Source of the DNA: Candidatus Iainarchaeum sp.
Lineage (GTDB): Archaea; Iainarchaeota; Iainarchaeia; Iainarchaeales; UBA10191
NCBI GenBank assembly: GCA_030649735.1
Contig: JAUSFL010000008.1
Location: 85,141-149,140 of the forward strand
DNA length: 64,000 nucleotides
Reading direction: 5' to 3'
The notes below the pieces were generated by a model. The model searched no databases. It was not told the DNA's origin and was given only the letters and a program-made list of their open reading frames with translations. How positions within the stretch are numbered: position 1 is the first letter of the stretch; each line of letters starts with the position of its first letter. Positions 1 through 9,764 of the stretch are shown here, one piece after another. Position numbers and translations under genes: made by a program.

Positions 1-594
1 CAATAAATCCATTGTTTTTGTTGTGACTATTTCTTTTTGCGGGTAATACAATAAGTGCGCTTCAGTGTCGCTTCTCAAGTTATAATTGATTGCTCCAAGC
101 CCGAGCGCTTGCTTTGCCATTTTTGCCCCGTGCAATGACCTTCCTGAAAGATTGTGCTCTACGTAAGGAATCATTGAACTGATGATTGAGAGTGCTGCAA
201 TTCCTGAAATTTCCAAGTGAGTGTGCTCTTTGGTCAATTCTTTTTCTTCTGCAGCAACCAATGCGTTTTCTTCCTCTTCAGAATCCAAGTATTCGACAAA
301 TCCCTTGTTTACCAAGTCTTGCCAGACGATTTTTCCGTCCTTGATTTGCTTTACAATGTCTTCTGTTATTTTTGGCGCTGCGCCTTCAACAACAATCAAT
401 GGCCTTTGGACCCTGCCTGAATCAGTGTTGATGTAAATTTCATTGGTGTCTTCGTGGAGTGCAATGTTTACTTGCTGGTCGATTTTTCCCTGCCTTCTTT
501 TTTTGACCAAGTCTTTGACCAAGTCCTGGGGCTCTCTGTGGAAGCCAATCAATCTTCCGTTGATGAAAACTTTTGCTTTTTCTCCAATTGCCAT
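1..594 (-). CDS. rpoB1: DNA-directed RNA polymerase subunit B' (C-terminal half of split B), partial at window edge
   Basis: Open minus-strand frame from ATG at 594 (MAIGEKAKVFINGRLIGFH...) to the window start; lies directly downstream of rpoB''. Confidence 0.85.
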   Translation of the reverse strand, partial: MAIGEKAKVFINGRLIGFHREPQDLVKDLVKKRRQGKIDQQVNIALHEDTNEIYINTDSGRVQRPLIVVEGAAPKITEDIVKQIKDGKIVWQDLVNKGFVEYLDSEEEENALVAAEEKELTKEHTHLEISGIAALSIISSMIPYVEHNLSGRSLHGAKMAKQALGLGAINYNLRSDTEAHLLYYPQKEIVTTKTMDLL

Positions 595-611
595 AAGCGC
601 ACCTTAAAAAA

Positions 612-2078
612 TTATTTTAATTTCACTCCCATTTCCCTGAGCATTTTTTCAACTGGCTCTTCGCTTGATTCAGTGGTCACTTCAGCCATTAACGCCAAGT
701 TTTTTACCAGGCCGCATTGCGGTCCGTCTGGAGTTTCTATTGGGCAGAGTCTTCCAAAGTGAGTTCCGTGGACATCTCTTGCCTCGTAAAGTTCGCGGTT
801 TTTGTCCAATGGGCTTTTTACTTTTCTCAAATCAGTCAATGGCGCCAAGTAGTTTACGCGATCCATGAATTTTGAGACTCCTGTAGCTCTTCCAATCCAA
901 TTGCCTGTGCTCATTGCAAACTTTATTCTTTCAGTTACTGCTCCAGGCCTTACGATTGTTGAAATATTCAATTTTCTCCTTCTAGTAATAGTCCTATCAA
1001 TTTGGAACTTCAGGTCTTTCACAAAGTACTTGAAAGAATACCTGAACAAGTGCTCCATTAATTTTCCTGAAAGCTCGAGCCTTTTGTTCGCGTAATGGTC
1101 CTTGTCGTCCTGTCCTCTGAGCTTGTAAGAGCGTTCAACGGCTTTTGTCGCCATCATTGTCAGATAGTATGCTTTTGCCAATCTGTCTTCTGGCTTTTGC
1201 CCAATGTGCGGCAATAGGAAAGCATCAATTACTTCCTGCGCCCTGCGCAATCTATAATCTATTACTTGCCCTGGAGCAACATATTTTCCAATCCGGTCCA
1301 AGGCTTCTTCCTGGTCTTTGACCATTAATTGCTCAAGGTTTAATGCAACATCATTCTTGATTTCAATTCTTTCATCAAAAGCGTCAGTGATTTCCTTGTC
1401 TGAATTCAATCCCAAAGCCTTCAAAAGCGTGAACAGCCTTAGTTTGCGCGGTGATGCTGGAAAAGAAACTGCAAGCATTCCGTCAGGGCTTCTTTGAATC
1501 CTGACCCTGCCTTTGAAAGCGCCTTTTGTGGAAATTACTTCCGCAATGATTTTTTCCTGCGCTTGCTCGCTGACCAAAACCCTGTCTGAAGCCAGGACTT
1601 CCTGAGTCATAAGGGCCTTTTCAGAGCCGTTAATGATAAAGTATCCGCCGAAATCTTTCGGGTCTTCGCCGACTTCAATCAATTCTTCTTCTGTCTTGTT
1701 TTCAAGCCAGCACCTGTTTGATTTCAGCATTATTGGCAGTTCGCCAATGTAAGTTTTTTTCACGTCTTGCTCGACGTCTCTTCTTGAAAGCCTCATTGTC
1801 AAATAGATTGGAGCGCTGTAAGTCCTGTTTCTCATTCTGGCTTCCATTGGGGAAATTACCCTTGGAGAGCCGTCTGCTTCAGTGAGCTTTGGCTTTTGGA
1901 TTTCAATGTCTGAAAGCTCGATTTTTACTTCTTCAATTTTTGGAATGATTTGCTTGTTCTCTTCAACAATGTCTTTCAGCTTCCAGTCCACGAACTGGTT
2001 GAAGGAGTTTATTTCCATTTGCGCAAAATTCCTGTTTTTAAAGTATGCCTGGATTATTGGCCAAGTTTTTAGTGCCAT
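612..2078 (-). CDS. rpoB2: DNA-directed RNA polymerase subunit B'' (N-terminal half)
   Basis: MALKTWPIIQAYF...GGYFIINGSEKALMTQE...HFGRLCPIETPDGPQCGLVKNL motifs. Confidence 0.95.
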   Translation of the reverse strand: MALKTWPIIQAYFKNRNFAQMEINSFNQFVDWKLKDIVEENKQIIPKIEEVKIELSDIEIQKPKLTEADGSPRVISPMEARMRNRTYSAPIYLTMRLSRRDVEQDVKKTYIGELPIMLKSNRCWLENKTEEELIEVGEDPKDFGGYFIINGSEKALMTQEVLASDRVLVSEQAQEKIIAEVISTKGAFKGRVRIQRSPDGMLAVSFPASPRKLRLFTLLKALGLNSDKEITDAFDERIEIKNDVALNLEQLMVKDQEEALDRIGKYVAPGQVIDYRLRRAQEVIDAFLLPHIGQKPEDRLAKAYYLTMMATKAVERSYKLRGQDDKDHYANKRLELSGKLMEHLFRYSFKYFVKDLKFQIDRTITRRRKLNISTIVRPGAVTERIKFAMSTGNWIGRATGVSKFMDRVNYLAPLTDLRKVKSPLDKNRELYEARDVHGTHFGRLCPIETPDGPQCGLVKNLALMAEVTTESSEEPVEKMLREMGVKLK

Positions 2079-2079
2079 T

Positions 2080-2313
2080 TTAGACCACAATCCTGAAGTA
2101 TGTCGCTTTTCCAGCAGTCCTGCTGTTTCGGATTATTTTGATCAAGTCGCCTTTTTTTGCGCCGATTTCTTCAATCATTGGATCGTCGCGCAGAATTTGA
2201 GGGAATTTTTTAGCGTCAGCGCCGTATTTTGCAAGTATTTCTTGGGCTTTTTCCGCGGGAATTATCTCGTGCCTTGGAACAAGTAGATTTTCTGAAAGTG
2301 TTTTCAAACCCAA
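2080..2313 (-). CDS. rpoH: DNA-directed RNA polymerase subunit H (Rpb5-like)
   Basis: LVPRHEII...LRDDPMIEEIGAKKGDLIKIIR...ATYFRIVV; gene order rpoH-rpoB''-rpoB'. Confidence 0.93.
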   Translation of the reverse strand: MGLKTLSENLLVPRHEIIPAEKAQEILAKYGADAKKFPQILRDDPMIEEIGAKKGDLIKIIRNSRTAGKATYFRIVV

Positions 2314-2575
2314 AATTTCACCTGCTTAGTGAAAAACCACTCTGGTGCTGGGGATTGTTTCTCAATTGCCAAATCTTTGGTGCTGATAGCTGTCTTGAGC
2401 GCGGATTACAATTCAAGGCTTAGGCTTAACATTAAATTTACACCGTTTCTTTGGCTGAGAAATCGATAAGGGTGGTTTTTAGTTAATTAACATAAGAAAA
2501 CGTTTTAAAACTATTGTCGAAGCCTGCAAAAAGCCTTGAAAACCATTGGTTATTGAAAAAACTTATTAAACTGCC

Positions 2576-4042
2576 TTGCCTGATTTTCTAATGCCTTTCA
2601 AGGAAAAGCTTGGCTTGTTTGACACCACTAATTTGGTGATTGGGGCAGTAATAGGTTCTGACATTTATGTAGCAACTTATTTTGGCATGAATCAATTAGG
2701 GCCTTCAAGCATTTTGGTCTGGATTGTTGCGGGAATTTTTGCAATCATTACCGCATTGGCTTTTGCGCAGTGCGCGCGTTCTGTAAAAAAAGTCGGCGGG
2801 CCTTACGCCTTTGTAAAGCAGGCCTTTGGGCATTTTCCTGCATTCATTTCGGGCTGGCTTTTGTGGCTTGCAGAGCTTGCCGGGCTTTGCGTCTTTCCCC
2901 TTGCTTTTGTGACTTACTTGCAATTCTTCATTCCTTTGGATTTTATTGCGCGAACTGCAGTGATTGGGTTGTTCATTTGCTTTCTTTTCTTCACGAACTA
3001 TTTTGGAATCAAAAAGGCTGCGCACACCAATGACATTTTCACTATTGTAAAGCTTTTTCCATTGCTTTTGATAATGCTTTTGGGGCTTTTTTTGGTTTTC
3101 TTCCGGCCTTCGCAAGTTTTCGCAAATTTCATGCCTTTCATGCCTTTCGGGTTTTCTGGATTTGGAGAATCATTAGTCTTGATTTTTTGGGCTTTTGTTG
3201 GATTTGAAATTGCAACAATTCCCGCGGGGGAAATAAGAAATCCTGGAAAAACAATCCCAAAGGCAATAATGATTGGAATGATCATAGTCACTGTCTTTTA
3301 CTTGCTGACTAATCTTTCCTTGATTGCCATTGCTGGAATGCAATTGGCGGAGCATGATGCTCCATTGGCTTTTGCGGCTTCTTTAATGCTTGGAAGCATT
3401 GGCGCTTTAGTCATTGCAGTCGGGGCCTTGGTTTCTGTCTCTGGAAGCGATGAAAGCAATTTGATTGGGACTGTTCGCTTGGGATATGCCTTGGCTGCTG
3501 ATGGCTATTTTCCAAAGCAAATGGCAAAATTGCATCCAAAATACGCAAGCCCTTATGTTTCTCTAATTGTCCACAGTATTTTGGCTTTCATTCTCACTGC
3601 GTTTTTTTCAATAAAGCAGTTCATTATTTTTTCAACATTCAATTTTGCATTGGTGTATTTGCTGGTGACTTTTTCTGCCTTCAGGATTGGCGGAGCCAAA
3701 AACCTTTTCGAGAAGGCAGTGCTTTATGCCAGTTCCTTGATTTGCCTTTATTTGCTCGCCAACATTGGAATCAATGAATTCCTTGCGGGAATAGCGTGCA
3801 TTGCGTTTGCAGTCGTGATTTATCCTTTCTTTTCAAAGCAAGAGTTAAAGGACGAGAAAAAGTTCTTTTTCAGGGAAGAGCACGTGCTTTACAGGATGGT
3901 AAGGCATGAAGAGTCTTTTTTGGCAAATGCTTTCAAGCATTTTAAAATTCTCGCGCGAAAGCTCCTTGGCTTGAAGCATGCGCATTCCTTGAGGGAAAGG
4001 CCTCACTCGCATTCTGGCAGAAAGTTTGCGGTAAAATTCTGA
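2576..4042 (+). CDS. APC-family amino acid permease
   Basis: Multi-TM ORF with FDTTNLVIGAVIGSDIYVA and GFEIATIPAGEIRNPGKTIPKAI motifs. Confidence 0.85.
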   Translation: MPDFLMPFKEKLGLFDTTNLVIGAVIGSDIYVATYFGMNQLGPSSILVWIVAGIFAIITALAFAQCARSVKKVGGPYAFVKQAFGHFPAFISGWLLWLAELAGLCVFPLAFVTYLQFFIPLDFIARTAVIGLFICFLFFTNYFGIKKAAHTNDIFTIVKLFPLLLIMLLGLFLVFFRPSQVFANFMPFMPFGFSGFGESLVLIFWAFVGFEIATIPAGEIRNPGKTIPKAIMIGMIIVTVFYLLTNLSLIAIAGMQLAEHDAPLAFAASLMLGSIGALVIAVGALVSVSGSDESNLIGTVRLGYALAADGYFPKQMAKLHPKYASPYVSLIVHSILAFILTAFFSIKQFIIFSTFNFALVYLLVTFSAFRIGGAKNLFEKAVLYASSLICLYLLANIGINEFLAGIACIAFAVVIYPFFSKQELKDEKKFFFREEHVLYRMVRHEESFLANAFKHFKILARKLLGLKHAHSLRERPHSHSGRKFAVKF

Positions 4043-4084
4043 ATTTCTAAAAAGCTTTAAAACGACTTTAGACATTGATTAATC

Positions 4085-4570
4085 ATGCATAGGCCTTTTA
4101 GGAAGACTCCTTTGAAAAAGAGAGTCTTGAAATACACCATTAAAGTCCAGAAAGAATGGCCTGACAAGACAGCGCATCTTCCGGGCCGCTTGGCGCTTTC
4201 AGAAAGAGCGGGCTATTTTCGCGGCTTGACTGGCATGCTTGTCAAGGATGAAGTTCTTGCTTATCTCTTGCTTGACTACCATAATTCTCCAGAAAAAATA
4301 GTCCAGGACATTCAAAAGCACGTTGCCAATGTCACGAAAGGCAATATTCCGCGCGCTATCCATTACATTGATGATACAATCCGCAGAGTGCGTGACGCCA
4401 GCGTTCAAAATCCCACTTCATTGGTTTTGCAAAGAATGGCGCGAATTAAGGGCTTGAGCGAGAAGGATTCTGAAAAGTACGCTCAGCAAATTGGCCATTT
4501 GATAAACTACCAGACAAGCGAAATAATCTCGACTTTAGAAATTTGCAAAATGCGCCTTCAAAGAAAATAA
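4085..4570 (+). CDS. hypothetical protein
   Basis: 161-aa ORF between annotated genes, followed by a terminator hairpin. Confidence 0.65.
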   Translation: MHRPFRKTPLKKRVLKYTIKVQKEWPDKTAHLPGRLALSERAGYFRGLTGMLVKDEVLAYLLLDYHNSPEKIVQDIQKHVANVTKGNIPRAIHYIDDTIRRVRDASVQNPTSLVLQRMARIKGLSEKDSEKYAQQIGHLINYQTSEIISTLEICKMRLQRK

Positions 4571-4582
4571 AGAAAGAAAAAG

Positions 4583-4612
4583 AAAAAACCCAGGTTTGCT
4601 GGGTTTTTTTTT
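4583..4612. terminator. hairpin with A/T tracts between convergent genes
   Basis: AAAACCCAG-gtttg-CTGGGTTTTTTTT between stops at 4570 (+) and 4615 (-). Confidence 0.7.
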
Positions 4613-4614
4613 AA

Positions 4615-5619
4615 TTATTGATCTGTTCGAACTATTCTAATTGAATACAGTCCTTTTTCGTTAATTCCCAATTCCAATCTTTGAGAGCCGGTATCAACGC
4701 CATTAGGCAAGTATTGGAAATTTCCGCTTTCCCGCAGAGTGAACTTTCCTGAGCTTCCATCACTTGAAATTGCAGTCAGCCCTAAGTATAGGCTTTTTCC
4801 AGCATATGCTCCTGCGCCTCTAACACCGAAAGACCCTCCATTTGTATTTAACTCAACCAATTCATTAGAGTCTGAATTTTGGAGATTGATTTTTGCATAT
4901 CCTGAAGTTGATCCTGTTGCGACAATGTCAATTACAGTTACTGTAGTCTCCATTAAATCAGTTCCATTGTCTGCTGTAAAATCCAGGTCTCCTTTTCCTT
5001 GGACAACTGTAGATATTAGAAAGTTACAGTGGCCTTCTCCAGAAACTGTTATTGAGTTTGATGTTATTTCGCACAAAGTAAGTGCCCTTTGATTATCAAT
5101 GAAGTATTGCTCATCGTCTTCTCCAGTGTCCTTGAACAGTTTTATTTCTGGATTGAAGTTCCATCTTTGTTCTTTTTCAGCATAAGCTGTAGATTGTGTT
5201 ACATCGTAATAGTCATTGTCCAGTTTTTCACTCAAGACTTTGTTTTTGATTAATACTATTTTTATTGTTTGCGAGCTTGTCAGCATTACTTCTGCCCCGT
5301 TGTAAAAGTAATTGTTTTTGTATGCATTAATTGCATATTTTGACTGAGGCAATGTGAAGCTAACTGTTCCGTCAGCGCCTGTTTTTTGGCCTGCGTCAAG
5401 GTTTCCGCTCAAATTTGCCCACCTAAGACTTTCTCCAAGCTGGTTAATGTTAGAGCTTAGCGTGTAGTTTGTGTAAACATTCACTGTTGCGCCGTCAATT
5501 GGGACTCCTGCCTCGTCAACGACGTTAATTGTCAAAGTGTTCAGGCTTTGGTTTGTGCAACCGAACAAGAACAATCCCGCAAGCAAAAGCAGCGGAAGTA
5601 TCAAAATTTTTTTCTGCAT
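4615..5619 (-). CDS. lipoprotein with carboxypeptidase-regulatory-like (Ig-fold) domain
   Basis: Lipobox LFLFGC; LTINVVDEAGVPIDGATVNVY. Confidence 0.7.
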   Translation of the reverse strand: MQKKILILPLLLLAGLFLFGCTNQSLNTLTINVVDEAGVPIDGATVNVYTNYTLSSNINQLGESLRWANLSGNLDAGQKTGADGTVSFTLPQSKYAINAYKNNYFYNGAEVMLTSSQTIKIVLIKNKVLSEKLDNDYYDVTQSTAYAEKEQRWNFNPEIKLFKDTGEDDEQYFIDNQRALTLCEITSNSITVSGEGHCNFLISTVVQGKGDLDFTADNGTDLMETTVTVIDIVATGSTSGYAKINLQNSDSNELVELNTNGGSFGVRGAGAYAGKSLYLGLTAISSDGSSGKFTLRESGNFQYLPNGVDTGSQRLELGINEKGLYSIRIVRTDQ

Positions 5620-5782
5620 TTAAAAAAACCTCCAAAATAGAATTTTGTATTGCATTGAAGGCGTTTCCTGGATTTAAAGCTTTGGCTTGGCTTTAAAATA
5701 AAAAGAAAGAAGGAAAAAAAGCCTTGAAAAGAGATTGTTTCTTTTCTTATACAATCTTTTCCACGGCTTTTTTTTGAACAAG

Positions 5783-8431
5783 TCACTTTTTCTTGTCTTT
5801 CAATGCAGCGTGCGCTGCCGCAAGCCTTGCGATTGGCACGCGGAATGGAGAACAGCTCACATAGCTCAAGCCGACATTGTGGCAGAACTCGACTGATTTT
5901 GGGTCTCCGCCTTGCTCTCCGCAAATTCCGACCTTTAATTCAGGCTTTGTTTTGCGGCCTTTTGAAACGCTCATTTTGATGAGCTCTCCAACGCCTTCCT
6001 GGTCTACTGATTCGAAAGGGTCGTCCTTGAAGATTTTCTTGTCCAAGTAGTGCTTGATGAAAGTTCCTGCATCATCCCTTGAAAACCCGAAGGTTGTTTG
6101 CGTCAAGTCGTTTGTTCCAAAGCTGAAGAATTCCGCATGCTCTGCAATCTTGTCTGCTATAATGCATGCCCTTGGCAGTTCCATCATCACTCCAACTTTG
6201 TACTTGACTTTTTCGCCCTTGGTTTGCATTATTGCTTTTGCAGTGTTGTCAATGAGCTCTTTCATGAATTTCATTTCATTTTCCAAGCAAAGCACTGGAA
6301 CCATGATTTCTGCTTTTGCGTCAATGCCCTTGCGCTTTGAGTCAATTGCCGCCTCAATTATTGCCTGCACTTGCATTTCAGCAATTTCAGGATAAACTAT
6401 TGCAAGCCTGCAGCCCCTGAAGCCAAGCATTGGGTTGAACTCGTGCAGTGCGTGAATTGTTGACTTGACTTTTTCAACGCTTATTTTCATTTCAGTCGCC
6501 AAGTCCTTGATGTCTTTTTCTTCCCTTGGCAAAAACTCGTGCAATGGAGGATCCAAAAGCCTGATTGTTACATCAAGCCCGTTCATTGCCTCGAACAGTC
6601 CCAAAAAGTCTGCTTTTTGGTAAGGCAATAATTTTGTCAATGCTTTTTTCCTGCCTTCTAAAGTGTCTGCCAGAATCATTTCACGCATTGCCTTGATTCT
6701 TTCGCCTTCAAAAAACATGTGCTCTGTCCTGCAAAGCCCGATTCCTTCAGCGCCAAAATTGCGCGCAACTTGCGCGTCGTGCGGAGTGTCGGCGTTTGTT
6801 CTAACGCCCAGCTTTTTGAAACTGTCGGCCCATTTCATTAATTCCCCGAATTCTCCCTTCATTTGCGGTTCAACTAATGGAATTTCTCCCTGGTATACTT
6901 CTCCAGTTGCTCCGTCAAGGCTTACTATTTCGAATTCCTTGATTTTGATGCCTTTTGAAGGAACTTCAAAATATCCTTCCTTTTCATGCACTGTTATTTC
7001 TCCGCAGCCTGAAACGCAAGGCTTTCCCATTCCTCTGGCTACAACCGCAGCATGAGATGTGATTCCGCCCCTTGCCGTCAAAAATCCCTGGCTTACGTGC
7101 ATTCCTTCAATGTCTTCAGGGCTTGTTTCAGTCCTGATGAGCACGATTTTTTCTTTAGGGTTTTTTTCAAACATGTCTTTTGCTTTTTCTGCGTTAAAGA
7201 CTGCCTTTCCCACTGCTGCTCCAGGGGATGCCGCGAGTCCTTTTGCAATGACTTCATGCTTTTCCCTGGCAATTGGATCAAGCTGTTTGTGCAGCAATTG
7301 GTTCAATTGGTTCGGGTCAACGCGCAATACTGCCTCTTCTTTGGAAATTATTCCTTCCTTTTCCATGTCCACTGCGATTTTCACTGCGGCGTGCGCTGTC
7401 CTTTTTCCTTTTCTTGTCTGCAATAAATAGAGCTTGTTTTTTTCTATTGTGAATTCAAAGTCTTGCATTTCCTTGTAATTCTTTTCAAGGATTTCATAAG
7501 TTTCAATTAATTCCTCGTAGGCCTTTGGCAGGTATTTTTTCAAGGCGTCAATTGGCTCTGGAGTCCTGATGCCTGCAACAACGTCTTCTCCTTGCGCGTT
7601 AATCAGGAATTCTCCATAGTGTTCCTTGTTTCCGTTTGCCGGATTGCGCGTGAATGCAACCCCGGTTCCAGAGTCATTTCCCATGTTCCCAAAAACCATT
7701 GACTGTACATTGACTCCGGTTCCAGCATCGTCGCGGAGCTTGTTGATTCTTCTGTACGCGAGGGCGCGGGTGCAGTTCCAAGAGCTGAACACTGCGTCAA
7801 TTGACAACGTTAATTGTTCCCAAGGGTTTTGCGGGAATTCTTTCCCTTTTTCCTGCTTTACTATTGCCTTGTATTCTGAAACTATTTTTTTCAAGTCTTC
7901 AGCGTCAAGCTCTGTGTCGAAAGAAACTCCTTTGGTCTCTTTTGCCTTTTCAAGCACGTGCTCGAATTTTGGCATGTCAATTTCCAGCACGACATCACCG
8001 AACATTTGGATGAACCGCCTGTAAGAGTCCCATGCTGCGCGTTCATTTTTTGTTTGTGAGCCAAAGGCAACAACGCTTTTGTCATTCATTCCTAAATTAA
8101 GGATTGTTTCCATCATTCCAGGCATTGAAACATAGCTTCCGCTCCTGACTGACACAAACAGCGGGTTTTTGTCGTCGCCAAGCTTTTTTCCCATTTTTTT
8201 TTCCAAGGCCTCAAGCTTTTTCTTTACCTGTTCATTAAGCCCGACTGGCCATTTTTTTCCCAAATCGTAAAATTCCCTGCAGCCTTCAGTGGTTATTGTG
8301 AATCCTGGAGGCACTGGCAGGCCTTTGCTTGTCATTTCGCACAATTGCGCTCCCTTATTTCCAAGCAAAAACTGCGCTTCTTCAGTATTTCCTTCTTTTA
8401 TCTCTTCAAAGCTGAAAACATAATCTTTCAT
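5783..8431 (-). CDS. ppdK: pyruvate, phosphate dikinase
   Basis: 882 aa; GGITSHAAVVARGMGKPCVSGC active-site motif and GICGEQGGDPKSVEFC. Confidence 0.95.
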   Translation of the reverse strand: MKDYVFSFEEIKEGNTEEAQFLLGNKGAQLCEMTSKGLPVPPGFTITTEGCREFYDLGKKWPVGLNEQVKKKLEALEKKMGKKLGDDKNPLFVSVRSGSYVSMPGMMETILNLGMNDKSVVAFGSQTKNERAAWDSYRRFIQMFGDVVLEIDMPKFEHVLEKAKETKGVSFDTELDAEDLKKIVSEYKAIVKQEKGKEFPQNPWEQLTLSIDAVFSSWNCTRALAYRRINKLRDDAGTGVNVQSMVFGNMGNDSGTGVAFTRNPANGNKEHYGEFLINAQGEDVVAGIRTPEPIDALKKYLPKAYEELIETYEILEKNYKEMQDFEFTIEKNKLYLLQTRKGKRTAHAAVKIAVDMEKEGIISKEEAVLRVDPNQLNQLLHKQLDPIAREKHEVIAKGLAASPGAAVGKAVFNAEKAKDMFEKNPKEKIVLIRTETSPEDIEGMHVSQGFLTARGGITSHAAVVARGMGKPCVSGCGEITVHEKEGYFEVPSKGIKIKEFEIVSLDGATGEVYQGEIPLVEPQMKGEFGELMKWADSFKKLGVRTNADTPHDAQVARNFGAEGIGLCRTEHMFFEGERIKAMREMILADTLEGRKKALTKLLPYQKADFLGLFEAMNGLDVTIRLLDPPLHEFLPREEKDIKDLATEMKISVEKVKSTIHALHEFNPMLGFRGCRLAIVYPEIAEMQVQAIIEAAIDSKRKGIDAKAEIMVPVLCLENEMKFMKELIDNTAKAIMQTKGEKVKYKVGVMMELPRACIIADKIAEHAEFFSFGTNDLTQTTFGFSRDDAGTFIKHYLDKKIFKDDPFESVDQEGVGELIKMSVSKGRKTKPELKVGICGEQGGDPKSVEFCHNVGLSYVSCSPFRVPIARLAAAHAALKDKKK

Positions 8432-8520
8432 TAAAACTCACCTGCTTTTTTTCCGTGAAAACTCAAAGAAATTTGCTGTTAATCTTGAAAGTAGAAGTCA
8501 ATAAAAAAGGAATCTTTTTT

Positions 8521-9759
8521 TTACAAGATTCCGACTTGCTGCAAAACCAGTGTAATGCTTAAAGCGCTTAGCGCTATTGCAGAAACCCACGCGATTATGT
8601 TGAACCATTTTCCGTTGGTGTACTCGCCCATTATTTTCTTGTCATTGATTATCAAAAGCATCATTATCAGGATTATGGGCAGCATTATGCCGTTAATCAC
8701 TTGCGAAATGTACATTATTGGAATTAATGGAATGTTTGGCAGCATTATAATCAACGCTCCAACCGCAATGAGTATTGTAATAAGCCCGTAAAATTGCGGC
8801 GCTTCCTTGAATTTCTTGTTCACTCCGGAATTCCACCCGAATGCCTCGCAAACAAAGTATGCAGTGGCCAATGGCAAAATTGCGGCCGCGAACAATGACG
8901 CAATGAACAGTCCAATCCCGAATAATACTGTTGCGTAAGCGCCTGCAAAAGGGCCTAAAGCCATTGCGGCGTCTTTTGCGCTGTCAACTGCAATTCCACG
9001 AGAGAACAAAGTCGCCGCGGTCGCGACAATTATGAAAAACATTATCACTACTGTCACAATGCTTCCCAAAATCACGTCAATTCTTGAATATTTTAGGCTT
9101 TCTTTCTGCAATCCTTTTTCAACCACGGCGCTTTGCAGGTAGAATTGCATCCAAGGCGCTATTGTTGTTCCAACCAATGCAACAAGCATCATCAAATACC
9201 CGGCTTCAAAACTTATTACCGGGTTTACAAGGCTGGTTCCGATTGTTCCCCAGTCAGGATTTGACATCAGGCCCGCAATCACGTAAGAAATGTAAAACAG
9301 GCACGCAATCAAGAATGCCTTTTCCATGCTTTTGTAATTGCTTTTCACAATCAACACCCACACGAAAATCGCGCAAGCAGGAACCAAGAGCAGTTTGCTG
9401 ATTCCAAACAATTCCCCAGAGGCCGCAATGCCTGCAAATTCTGCAATCACGTTCCCCAAGTTTGTAATCAGCAATCCAACCATTAATGCAAAAGTTATTT
9501 TCACGCGAAAGTTTTCCCTTATCAGGTCGCTCAGGCCTTTTCCAGTCGCGATTGCCATCCTGACTCCCATTTCCTGGATTATGATGAGGACTATTGCGAT
9601 TGGAATCATTACCCAAAGGAATGCATATCCAAAGTGCGAGCCTGCAATGGAGTATGTTGCAATTCCGCCGGCGTCATTGTCCACTGCGCTAGTGATTAGT
9701 CCAGGCCCGATTGTCATCAAGAACAATAAGAATATTTTTTTGTCAAACTTTAATTCCAT
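8521..9759 (-). CDS. Nramp-family divalent metal ion transporter
   Basis: MTIGPGLITSAVDNDAGGIATYSIAG; multi-TM; start chosen at MELKFDKK. Confidence 0.88.
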   Translation of the reverse strand: MELKFDKKIFLLFLMTIGPGLITSAVDNDAGGIATYSIAGSHFGYAFLWVMIPIAIVLIIIQEMGVRMAIATGKGLSDLIRENFRVKITFALMVGLLITNLGNVIAEFAGIAASGELFGISKLLLVPACAIFVWVLIVKSNYKSMEKAFLIACLFYISYVIAGLMSNPDWGTIGTSLVNPVISFEAGYLMMLVALVGTTIAPWMQFYLQSAVVEKGLQKESLKYSRIDVILGSIVTVVIMFFIIVATAATLFSRGIAVDSAKDAAMALGPFAGAYATVLFGIGLFIASLFAAAILPLATAYFVCEAFGWNSGVNKKFKEAPQFYGLITILIAVGALIIMLPNIPLIPIMYISQVINGIMLPIILIMMLLIINDKKIMGEYTNGKWFNIIAWVSAIALSALSITLVLQQVGIL

Positions 9760-9764
9760 GAAAA

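Noticed and set aside
217-2423. Plus-strand ORFs across the RNA polymerase genes (e.g. 454-762, 1882-2286)
   Set aside because: They are antisense shadows of rpoB'/rpoB''/rpoH, whose protein motifs are unambiguous.
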